From Acidobacteriota bacterium (GTDB taxonomy: Bacteria; Acidobacteriota; Terriglobia; Terriglobales; Acidobacteriaceae), in NCBI GenBank assembly GCA_021780095.1, contig JAJXZK010000069.1:1-22133 (forward strand): DNA of 22,133 nt, in the 5' to 3' direction. The notes beneath the pieces were generated by a model. The model was not told where the DNA came from. It did not search any database and saw nothing but the letters and a program-made list of their open reading frames with translations. The position numbers were made by a program, and so were the translations under genes. Shown here one piece after another: positions 15,481 through 22,133 of this stretch; position 1 is the first letter of the stretch; the number at the start of each line of letters is the position of its first letter.

Positions 15481-15680
15481 CTTTCACGCTTTTGTCACCA
15501 ATCCCCTTCGGTTTCACCCTTCCCCCAGGCAACAAACGCGGTGTAGAAGATGGGTAAACTATGGGCCTTCCGCCACCTCACAGTGCAAATTCCTGCACAT
15601 ACCAAGTGGCGTCGCATCCTCCCCGCCCTGTAGACCCCTTCAGAATCGCCTATCTCGCGTCCTCTGCGGTGCAAATGGTT

Positions 15681-15696
15681 TGGCCCCGCAGTTGCA
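15681..15696 (+). promoter_or_regulatory. Sigma-54 promoter of the deacetylase/PaaK-like operon
   Basis: TGGCCCCGCAGTTGCA has exact GG-N10-GC spacing, TGGC and C6 of the -24 element, and a perfect TTGCA at -12. Predicted start is near 15707, giving a 39-nt leader to ATG 15746, almost the same as at the other deacetylase gene. I see no GTTAC repeat upstream of it. Confidence 0.55.
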
Positions 15697-15745
15697 GTCA
15701 TCGTCGTTGGGCAATCTCTCACTGCTCGCCGCTGAAGGAACGTTC

Positions 15746-16942
15746 ATGAACCACGTAGGGTCATCCGTGCTGGGCAAGTCCACCGTCATTCTGGTGATCG
15801 TCGCACTCGCTGCGATCGCACTGAATTTCGCTTTCGCGCATTCGCTTCACATTGAACCGCTGGGTCTGCTTGGGTTTGGCCTTTTCTGTATTGGCTACGC
15901 CCGGGCCATCCCTTGGCTGTCCCGTCGCACCCGCTCTCAGGATGAATCTGCCTCCCCGAAGCCGGCGCGCAAGGTCCTCGTCGGACCATCCATCATCACC
16001 CGCCAGGGCCTTGCGGCCAAGCATTCTTTCGACCACAGCGCGCGCCCCTGCCATGCACTCACCGTCGACTTGGAAGACTATTTCCACACTGAGGTCGCCT
16101 CTCAGGGTATTTCCTTTTCTGACTGGGAGCACCAGCTTTCCAGAATCGAACCCAGCACGCACCGCTTGCTGGACCTGTTGGATCGCAATCATACCCAGGC
16201 AACATTTTTTGTGCTGGGATGGGTGGCGCGACGGTATCCGCGGCTCGTTCGTGAGGTCCATGAGCGCGGCCATGAAATCGGCTGCCACAGCCTGAACCAT
16301 CAGCTCGTCCATCGCATGAGTCCAACCCAGTTTTACGAGTCCACCGCAACCGCAAAGAATTGGATCGAGTCGGTCATTCAGGAACCCATCTTCGGCTATC
16401 GCGCCCCGTGCTTCTCCATCACCCCGGGATGTGAGTGGGCTTTTGACGCTCTCGCAAGGCTCGGCTTTACCTATGACTCCAGCATTCACCCTGTGAATCA
16501 TCCAACGTACGGCAATCCCACGGCGCCTCGCAGCGCGTATCCGGTAGCCCACGGTCAATTGATGGAGTTTCCCATTGCCACGTGGAGAGTTGCCGGACGC
16601 AATCTGTCTGTCGGCGGCGGGGCGTATCTGCGCCTGCTTCCCTTTCAATACATTCAGCGCGGCCTCGCAGCTTGGGAAAGAGATATGCAATCGCCGGCGA
16701 TGGTCTACCTGCATCCCTGGGAAATCGATCCCTATCAGCCTCACATCCCACTCTCGTTTCAATCTACCGTTCGTCAAACCTGGGGAACGACCATGATGGA
16801 GGACAAGCTGCAGCGCTTGCTCAACCAGTTCCAATTTGCTCCTGTGCGCGACACCCATAAAGGCGTTCTCGAAGGCAAAGGCTACTCGCACCGGCAATCC
16901 ACGTTCCAGCTTGCAGAAGCAGTGGCGCAGGTGGCGGGATGA
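15746..16942 (+). CDS. Exosortase-type (PEP-CTERM locus) polysaccharide deacetylase with N-terminal membrane segments
   Basis: A 398-residue CE4-family deacetylase. Two hydrophobic segments (about 11-32 and 38-55) anchor it in the inner membrane, and a linker of about 45 residues follows. The catalytic domain has LTVDLEDYFH (Asp108, Asp111), the histidine motif GCHSLNHQ (His181, His185), GYRAPCFS (Arg219) and YLHPWEIDP (His323). The DxEDYF and RxPxFS motifs, together with ATWRVAGRNLSVGGGAYLRL, are the signature of the deacetylases found with exosortase EPS loci. It would modify EPS sugars, perhaps on the periplasmic side. ATG 15746 has AAGGA 6 nt upstream; the frame is open to a TTG at 15680, but the sigma-54-like promoter lies there. 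Its stop overlaps the next start as ATGA. Confidence 0.92.
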   Translation: MNHVGSSVLGKSTVILVIVALAAIALNFAFAHSLHIEPLGLLGFGLFCIGYARAIPWLSRRTRSQDESASPKPARKVLVGPSIITRQGLAAKHSFDHSARPCHALTVDLEDYFHTEVASQGISFSDWEHQLSRIEPSTHRLLDLLDRNHTQATFFVLGWVARRYPRLVREVHERGHEIGCHSLNHQLVHRMSPTQFYESTATAKNWIESVIQEPIFGYRAPCFSITPGCEWAFDALARLGFTYDSSIHPVNHPTYGNPTAPRSAYPVAHGQLMEFPIATWRVAGRNLSVGGGAYLRLLPFQYIQRGLAAWERDMQSPAMVYLHPWEIDPYQPHIPLSFQSTVRQTWGTTMMEDKLQRLLNQFQFAPVRDTHKGVLEGKGYSHRQSTFQLAEAVAQVAG

Positions 16943-18354
16943 CCCGCGATACAAAAGCATCACAGCCGTCGAATTCATTCGACTTTACCGGCGCGGCCAT
17001 TCGTCACGTCATTCACCCCTTGTGGGCGAAATTGAACCATCCCGCCTATGCTGGCTACCTGCGAGAGTTTGAGCGGAATCAGTACCTGCACCCAGACGAT
17101 TTGCGCAAACTCCAGATGCGCCGCCTTCGGCAACAGCTGATCGATGCGTATCGCTACGTCCCTTTCTACCGGCATCGCATGACGGAAGCGGGCCTGACGC
17201 CGCTCGACATTCGCACCCATGAAGACCTGCGCCTGCTACCGATACTGACCAAACGCGATATCCAGGACCACCAGGATCTGCTTGTCTCCAGCAATGTCCC
17301 ACCCAGCAAGCGGCAGCAGAATCAGACCGGGGGATCGACCGGCAGCCCGCTGCAGTTTTTTGTCGACGTCGAGCGCTTCGACTCACGCATGGCCAGCACC
17401 GCCCGACACAACGCCTGGGCCGGCCTGCGGGTCGGCGATTGGTACGCGCACCCCTGGGGCTCCCGGTTCGATGTCGGTGACACCCCGGACGCCAACCCTG
17501 CGTGGCGGCAAAAATTTCTCTATCGAAATCTATCGCTCCATACCGCCGCGGTCAGCGAGGAAGCGATGATGCGGTTCGTCGAAGTTCTGCGTCGCTATCG
17601 CCCCAAGTACATGGTGGCCTATGCTCAGTCGGCGGTCCTGTTCGCGGAATTCTGCAACGCCAACAACATTCACGACGTTACCTTCGACTCCATGATCGTC
17701 AGCGCCGAGATGCTGCTTCCCGGCAAACGCGGAATCCTGGAAGAAACCTTCCGCGGCAAAGTCTTCGATCGCTATGGCTGTCGCGAAGTCAGCGTCATTG
17801 CCAGCGAGTGCGAATATCACAGCGGCCTGCACGTCAATGCCGATGCTCTGATTGTCGAAGTTGAGCCTGCTCCCAATCTTCCCACGGGAATGGGCCGGGT
17901 GCTGGTCACGGATTTGTTGAATCGTTCGATGCCCTTGATTCGCTATGAAATCGGCGATCTTGCCAGCCTCGACACCGATCTGCGCTGTCCCTGCGGACGA
18001 TCGCTGCCGTTGATTGGAAAAATTCAAGGCCGCACCTCGGACTTTCTACGCCTTCCCAGCGGTCGCATGGTCGCCGGACCGTCGCTGGCACTATTGGCCG
18101 CGGATATGCGCGATGTCCGACAGGTCCAGTTCATTCAGGCCGATCCCGCCCATGTCACTTTAAAAGTTGTCGCCGGCAACGGTTACAGCCAACGCACCGA
18201 AGAAGAACTCCGACGACGCATGCAGCCTTACCTGGAAAAAGAGAGCAGACTCACCATTGTGTCCGCTGACTCGATTCCCTCCGAGCCTTCCGGGAAATAT
18301 AGATTCGTAAAAACGACTGAAGATACTGAAACCCCGACGGCCTTAAGCCGCTAA
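16939..18354 (+). CDS. CapK/PaaK-like adenylate-forming enzyme (copy 1, complete)
   Basis: A 471-residue member of the ANL superfamily related to phenylacetate-CoA ligase and CapK. Such enzymes activate a carboxylic acid with ATP. The P-loop TGGSTGSP (130-137), YGCRE (279-283), IRYEIGD (334-340), GRTSD (364-368) and the C-terminal PSGKYRF with Lys453 are all present, so the enzyme looks active. A CPCG pair (350-353) is also usual in PaaK relatives. In EPS loci these proteins are thought to activate an acyl or amino-acid group for decoration of the polymer; that substrate is unknown here. ATG 16939 overlaps the deacetylase stop (ATGA), so both are translationally coupled. It has about 40 more N-terminal residues than copies 2 and 3. 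Confidence 0.88.
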   Translation: MTRDTKASQPSNSFDFTGAAIRHVIHPLWAKLNHPAYAGYLREFERNQYLHPDDLRKLQMRRLRQQLIDAYRYVPFYRHRMTEAGLTPLDIRTHEDLRLLPILTKRDIQDHQDLLVSSNVPPSKRQQNQTGGSTGSPLQFFVDVERFDSRMASTARHNAWAGLRVGDWYAHPWGSRFDVGDTPDANPAWRQKFLYRNLSLHTAAVSEEAMMRFVEVLRRYRPKYMVAYAQSAVLFAEFCNANNIHDVTFDSMIVSAEMLLPGKRGILEETFRGKVFDRYGCREVSVIASECEYHSGLHVNADALIVEVEPAPNLPTGMGRVLVTDLLNRSMPLIRYEIGDLASLDTDLRCPCGRSLPLIGKIQGRTSDFLRLPSGRMVAGPSLALLAADMRDVRQVQFIQADPAHVTLKVVAGNGYSQRTEEELRRRMQPYLEKESRLTIVSADSIPSEPSGKYRFVKTTEDTETPTALSR

Positions 18355-18366
18355 AGGAAAGCACGC

Positions 18367-19575
18367 ATGGGAATACTGCACACACATTTGATTTTGCCTC
18401 TAACGGAACCGGAGCGACATGCCGGTCTACCTGGCCGCCTGCGCCAGATCAAGAAGTTTGAGCGGATGTCTGAACGGCAACAGCGCAAGGTCCAGCAGGA
18501 TCGTCTGCGAAAGCTGCTGGAACACGCATATACCACGGTGCCTTTTTATCGCAGGCAATTTGACAGCGCTGGGTTTCATCCGCGCGAAGCCCGTGTCGAT
18601 CATCCGCTGCCCTTACCAGTCTTGACCCGCGAAGACCTTCGCACCGCCGCCACCTGGCTCGTCTCTTCGGCCTTTCCTGCCGACAAACTTCGGGTCGCGC
18701 TCAGCGGCGCGACCCATCGGATGCCGACTCGTTTTCACCGCGACATCGAAGGCGTCCGCGACAAGGTTGCCCTCAAGATGAAGCTCGATGAGTGGGCCGG
18801 TTTCCGCGCCGGCGACAGCGCCATGATGCTCTGGGGAGCCGTCTCAGACGCCGCCAGAGAATTCAATTGGAGATGGCGCGTCTATGAAGGCGTCTTCATG
18901 CGCCAAACCCCACCGCCTCCGGGAGCAGTCGGGGTCGATGTGCTGGAAAAATGGCGCTGGCGGTATGAGAAACAGCGTCCCAAAGTTCTCTATGGCCGTG
19001 CCACGGTTCTTGCCGCATTCGCAGGATATCTGCGGGAACGCGGCGTCGCTCATCGGCCGAGCGCCGTCATCTCCACCGCGGAGGTCTTAAGCCTGCCCCA
19101 TCGCCGGCTTCTCGCCTCGGTCTTCAAAAGTGCGCCGTTCAACTACTATGGCCGCCGCGATGTCGGAATGATTGCTGCGGAATGTTCAGAGCATGAGGGA
19201 CTGCATTTCCATCCCTGGGGTTCATTTGTCGAATTTGATCCAATCGCCCAGTCGCCGGATGGCCCTGTTTATCGCGTGCTGGTGACCGATCTGCTGAATT
19301 ACGGCCAGCCGTTTATTCGCTTCGACACCGGCGACTGCGTCACGCTCACGGAACAAAGTTGCAGTTGTGGACGATGGTTTCCATTGGTCGGAAAAATTGT
19401 TGGACGACTCGAGCACGGCGCGATCGTCGCCAACGGCGCTGTCGTTCCCAATATCACGTTCCCCAATCAGCTCAACTCAATGCAAGCTCCAGTTCAGTCG
19501 GTCCTTGCGTTGCCTGAGAGACGAAAACGTGCCGTCAGCCGGCCGCGTCAGAAAAAAAGCGCAATGTCCGCCTGA
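18367..19575 (+). CDS. CapK/PaaK-like protein (copy 2), probable pseudoenzyme lacking P-loop and C-terminal lid
   Basis: A 402-residue paralogue that aligns without gaps to copy 3 over the first 350 residues (both start with HTHL, a PERH motif and FERMSE or YERMSE). The ATP-binding P-loop is lost: copy 3 has TGGTTSTP at 113-120, and here it is SGATHRMP. The other core motifs remain: YGRRD (261-265), TDLLNYGQPFIRFDTGD and SCSCGR. The C-terminal lid domain (about 90 residues in copy 3) is missing; after residue about 355 the protein turns into a short basic tail and stops. No other frame clearly restores the lid, although the +1 frame near 19530 faintly resembles the lysine motif. It may be a structural subunit or a decaying duplicate. 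ATG 18367 has AAAGGA 8 nt upstream, 12 nt after copy 1. Confidence 0.82.
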   Translation: MGILHTHLILPLTEPERHAGLPGRLRQIKKFERMSERQQRKVQQDRLRKLLEHAYTTVPFYRRQFDSAGFHPREARVDHPLPLPVLTREDLRTAATWLVSSAFPADKLRVALSGATHRMPTRFHRDIEGVRDKVALKMKLDEWAGFRAGDSAMMLWGAVSDAAREFNWRWRVYEGVFMRQTPPPPGAVGVDVLEKWRWRYEKQRPKVLYGRATVLAAFAGYLRERGVAHRPSAVISTAEVLSLPHRRLLASVFKSAPFNYYGRRDVGMIAAECSEHEGLHFHPWGSFVEFDPIAQSPDGPVYRVLVTDLLNYGQPFIRFDTGDCVTLTEQSCSCGRWFPLVGKIVGRLEHGAIVANGAVVPNITFPNQLNSMQAPVQSVLALPERRKRAVSRPRQKKSAMSA

Positions 19576-19648
19576 GATTCGCCGTCCAGCTCCCTTGGCG
19601 ATCCACGATTTGAATGGATCGTAGCAAGTTGATTTTGAGGAATGAAGA

Positions 19649-21049
19649 ATGAGCATGTTTCACACGCATCTCCTGTTGCCATTGGCCGAGCCTGAGCGCC
19701 ATTCCGGCCTCGCTCGGCGCATGCGGGAGATTCGTCGGTATGAGCGGATGTCGGAAAAGGAGCAGCGCGCCATCCAGCAGCAACGACTGCAGCGCCTCCT
19801 GACGCACGCCTACAACACCGTCCCCTTCTATCGGCAGTGGTTTGACGATGCAGGCTTCCACCCCTCAGACGCCCGTGTCGACCGTCCCCTGCCGCTGCCC
19901 GTATTGAAGCGTGATGATCTGCGCTACCGAACCGACCAGCTCCTTTCGACCCTGTTTCCGAGAACCGAACTTCGTACATCCGTAACCGGCGGAACGACTA
20001 GCACCCCGGTACAATTTCATCGCGATATTGAAGCGCTGCGCAACAAAACAGCCCTTCAACTGGAACTCAATTCCTGGACCGGATTCAACGAAGGCGATTC
20101 TGTGCTGATGCTCTGGGGCGCGCATCGCGACCTGGCGATGAAGCCGAGTTGGCGCTGGCGCTTCTATGAAGAGACGCTGCTGCGCCGCATCCCCGCTCCC
20201 AGCGGCTTTATTTCGGAGGAAATCCTGGAACGCTTCCGGCTGCGATATGAACACCATCGGCCCAAAGTGATTTATGCCTATACAAATGTTCTGGCCGCAT
20301 TCGCTGCCTATCTTAAAGAACATGGACTTCGCCATCGGCCACAGACCATGATCGTCACCGCCGAATTGCTCACCACGCCGAATCGAGCTCTCATTGAATC
20401 CGTATTCGATCGGCCTGTTTTCGACCATTATGGAAGCCGCGACATAGGAATGATTGCTTCAGAGTGCGACCATCACCAGGGTCTTCACTTCCATCCGTGG
20501 AGCTCCTACTTGGAATTCGAGCCGATCGGCAATACTCCGGATGGACCCGCGTATCGCCTGCTCGTCACCGATCTGCTGAATTATGGGCAACCGTTCATCC
20601 GCTACGACACAGGAGATTGTGTTGTTCTGGCCGACCACCGGTGCCGCTGCGGCCGCTGGTTTCCATTGATCAAGCGAGTTCTCGGCCGCGTTACAGACGG
20701 ATTTATTCTTCCCGACGGCGGCATCGTGTCCGGTACGGCGATTGCCACTCAAGTGGCAATGGTTGTGGACACCTTCCGCGCCATTCGCCAGGTCCAGTTC
20801 GTCCAGCGGACCCCATTGGATGTTCACCTTCGCTATGTGGTCGACCCTGAATCCGGATCCTCCTCTCAAGAGCTTCATTCGATATGCAACGGTATTGACG
20901 CTCTCGCGAAGCAACCCATGCGGTGGACACTCGAACAGGTCGCCGACATCCCCCGCGAAAGCTCCGGGAAGAGCCGCCTCTGCGTTTCGGAGGTCCCCCC
21001 ACCCGATTCAATGCCGGCCAATGCTCGATTGACCCCGCAGCGGAAGTAG
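19649..21049 (+). CDS. CapK/PaaK-like adenylate-forming enzyme (copy 3, complete)
   Basis: A 466-residue adenylate-forming enzyme, closest to copy 2 (clear tandem duplication) and more distant from copy 1. It has the P-loop TGGTTSTP (113-120), YGSRD (261-265, Asp where copy 1 has Glu), PFIRYDTGD (315-323), RCRCGRW, GRVTD and a C-terminal SSGKSRL with Lys441. The active-site set is complete, so it is expected to adenylate a carboxylate, possibly for EPS decoration. ATG 19649 has GAGG 8 nt upstream; ATG 19655 is an alternative. It follows copy 2 after 73 bp and ends the rightward operon. The YGxRD form shared with copy 2 suggests a different substrate from copy 1; that is inference. Confidence 0.87.
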   Translation: MSMFHTHLLLPLAEPERHSGLARRMREIRRYERMSEKEQRAIQQQRLQRLLTHAYNTVPFYRQWFDDAGFHPSDARVDRPLPLPVLKRDDLRYRTDQLLSTLFPRTELRTSVTGGTTSTPVQFHRDIEALRNKTALQLELNSWTGFNEGDSVLMLWGAHRDLAMKPSWRWRFYEETLLRRIPAPSGFISEEILERFRLRYEHHRPKVIYAYTNVLAAFAAYLKEHGLRHRPQTMIVTAELLTTPNRALIESVFDRPVFDHYGSRDIGMIASECDHHQGLHFHPWSSYLEFEPIGNTPDGPAYRLLVTDLLNYGQPFIRYDTGDCVVLADHRCRCGRWFPLIKRVLGRVTDGFILPDGGIVSGTAIATQVAMVVDTFRAIRQVQFVQRTPLDVHLRYVVDPESGSSSQELHSICNGIDALAKQPMRWTLEQVADIPRESSGKSRLCVSEVPPPDSMPANARLTPQRK

Positions 21050-21207
21050 TCGCCGCTCAATCGCAACCCTAAGCAAAAGCCAAAACACGATCCAAACTCG
21101 CCAATGAAATTGCAGCGACTTGCATCGCGTTCAACCTGCGCGCCGCAGAAGCTTACAGCGGTTAGTCTTGCGCGTCACCATCGATCGCCGATATCCCGCG
21201 GCTGTTT

Positions 21208-21271
21208 CCCCGGACGCGCGATTTCCCAGGGTTCCCCTGATCTGCCACCTACTTCTGCGGGGCGTCCGGGG
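21208..21271. repeat. 10-bp perfect inverted repeat between convergent genes
   Basis: CCCCGGACGC (21208-21217) and GCGTCCGGGG (21262-21271) are perfect inverted copies with a 44-nt gap. The right arm lies in the last codons of the minus-strand membrane protein. They could form a hairpin near the ends of both converging transcripts, but there is no T tract and the loop is long, so terminator function is uncertain. Confidence 0.35.
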
Positions 21272-22133
21272 CCTTCTGCCAGCGCCACAGCCCATGCGGC
21301 CCACTCGACGATAACTCGTAATCTGGAGTGAACAGTACGTGTTTACCCCCGGGAACAAATTTCTCAATGTAGTAAATCATGTCTCTATTACTGGCAACGG
21401 CTGGGTAAACTTCCGGGCTGGCTGCTGTCCGTCCATTATGGGATTGATTGATCTTCAGCATCGCCTCACTGTATTTTCCGCCCCATACGGTGCGTGCCGC
21501 CACAACTGTCTGAGAATAAGCCCAGGCGCCTTCCTGCAGCGAACCGAGTGTCCCCAGCACCAACGCGGCCGCAATCCACCCCCGAAAGCGAATGGCGGGG
21601 AGCAGGTCGGCGCAAATCCATCCTAGAACAATCAGCGGAATAACTGATCCCCGCGATGCATAACTATTGCCCTCAGGAAATCCTACAAAGTAAGTGGAAA
21701 GTACAAAGAGGATTGACAACGCCACTAAAATACGATTCTTCCGGTCAAGTTCCTTTCCCCGAGATATCAGCGCCAACAGATGCGGCAAAAAGTTCAAGCA
21801 GAGCAAGATAAAGAAAAGGACAAACCCGAACACAATTCCACCGGAGATTGCCGATACAAAGGAAAACCTCTTTGACGTGAACTGAATGCTTGTAATGAAA
21901 GGAATGTGAAATCCGATGCGATGAGGCTTCCCCAGATAGATCCAGGCGATCGGCCAAATCAACGCGCCCGAAAGACAGGCCAACGCCAGCGCAGCTTTCT
22001 TATTTTTGTGCAACGAGTAACACAGCACCAGGATTCCCATCGGCAGCGCGCTGATAAAGACAAATATGCTGCTATAAAACACGTAGCTGGCAAGCAAGCT
22101 GCACCACACAACTACCTGCCATCCCTTCTTCTC
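21249..22133 (-). CDS. Polytopic membrane protein, C-terminal part, cut by window edge
   Basis: The frame runs off the right end; 294 residues are visible and the true start is outside. It has about six hydrophobic segments (for example LPMGILVLCYSL, GGIVFGFVLFFILLCLNFL, ILVALSILFVLSTYFVGF, VIPLIVLGWICADLL and WIAAALVLGTLGSL). A soluble C-terminal tail of about 85 residues ends GPHGLWRWQKAPD. The segment FPEGNSYASRG between helices is of the kind seen in membrane glycosyltransferases and polymerase-like proteins, but no family signature is firm. Base composition is slightly more AT-rich than its neighbours. It faces the PaaK-like operon tail to tail. In this context an EPS polymerase, GT-C enzyme or unknown membrane protein are all possible. 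Confidence 0.7.
   Translation of the reverse strand, partial: EKKGWQVVVWCSLLASYVFYSSIFVFISALPMGILVLCYSLHKNKKAALALACLSGALIWPIAWIYLGKPHRIGFHIPFITSIQFTSKRFSFVSAISGGIVFGFVLFFILLCLNFLPHLLALISRGKELDRKNRILVALSILFVLSTYFVGFPEGNSYASRGSVIPLIVLGWICADLLPAIRFRGWIAAALVLGTLGSLQEGAWAYSQTVVAARTVWGGKYSEAMLKINQSHNGRTAASPEVYPAVASNRDMIYYIEKFVPGGKHVLFTPDYELSSSGPHGLWRWQKAPDAPQK

Larger units (their letters stand above)
15402..15745. other. Intergenic region with terminator hairpins and sigma-54 promoter (about 340 bp)
   Basis: No gene is visible. From left to right it holds a 6-bp hairpin, CTCACC/GGTGAG (15426-15443), and a 7-bp hairpin with a T-rich tail (15450-15480). About 200 bp without recognised signals follow, and then a sigma-54-like promoter at 15681-15696. 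It separates the regulator transcript from the deacetylase/PaaK-like operon. Confidence 0.6.

Noticed and set aside
15761..16978. 405-codon minus-strand open frame opposite the membrane deacetylase
   Set aside because: No recognisable motif, and the plus-strand gene carries the complete deacetylase motif set and coupled junction.
19480..19640. Frameshift as the cause of the missing lid domain in PaaK-like copy 2
   Set aside because: I read all three frames and none gives a clear match to the lid of copy 3; a faint similarity in the +1 frame near 19530 is too weak to claim.
1..22133. CRISPR array, tRNA/rRNA genes, insertion sequences, prophage
   Set aside because: I looked for regularly spaced repeats, cloverleaf-type sequences and transposase motifs and saw none; a proper tRNA scan was not possible.

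Overview
This is a GC-rich, gene-dense bacterial window that is almost entirely an exopolysaccharide (EPS) synthesis, modification and export locus. The gene set is a Wza-like exporter, an outer-membrane barrel protein, a Wzz/GumC-like chain-length protein, a tyrosine autokinase, an EpsB/WcaJ-type sugar transferase, several glycosyltransferases, two polysaccharide deacetylases, CapK/PaaK-like adenylate-forming enzymes and sigma-54 activators. It resembles the EPS loci that accompany exosortase/PEP-CTERM systems in Gram-negative bacteria. My best guess is Acidobacteriota (Koribacter/Terriglobus-like). That guess rests on overall protein character only, because there is no rRNA gene or other marker here. 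No exosortase, PEP-CTERM target, flippase or polymerase is identifiable in the window.

Layout. (1) 1-1551, minus: the N-terminal part of a UDP-sugar dehydrogenase (cut by the window edge), preceded by a GT4 glycosyltransferase. (2) 1552-2302: a divergent regulatory region with a near-consensus sigma-54 promoter facing right. (3) 2303-3349, plus: polysaccharide deacetylase. (4) 3368-12563, minus: a tightly packed eight-gene operon. In transcription order it encodes a sigma-54 activator without a sensor domain, Wza-like export protein, beta-barrel protein, Wzz-like protein, BY-kinase, initiating sugar transferase, GT4 and ExoA-like GT2. Most junctions overlap (ATGA, GTGA, TAATG, or 14 nt). (5) 12564-13454: a divergent control region of about 0.9 kb with repeated motifs and two candidate sigma-54 promoters. 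(6) 13455-15401, plus: an NtrC-type sigma-54 response regulator and a small conserved protein, followed by a terminator-like hairpin. (7) 15746-21049, plus: a membrane-anchored exosortase-type deacetylase and three tandem PaaK/CapK-like genes, the middle one apparently degenerate. A good sigma-54 promoter candidate lies just upstream. (8) 21249-22133, minus: part of a polytopic membrane protein entering from the right edge.

How it fits together. The sugar transferase loads the first sugar on undecaprenyl phosphate and the glycosyltransferases extend the repeat unit. The deacetylases and perhaps the adenylate-forming enzymes modify the chain. The Wzz-like protein and BY-kinase control polymer length, and the Wza-like and barrel proteins export it. 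I infer that the locus is a sigma-54 regulon. Two enhancer-binding proteins are encoded back to back, and candidate -24/-12 promoters sit at sensible distances before both deacetylase genes and before the export operon. A GTTAC/GTAAC half-site motif recurs beside two of these promoters. The most interesting parts are this regulatory circuit and the three-copy adenylate-forming module containing a likely pseudoenzyme.
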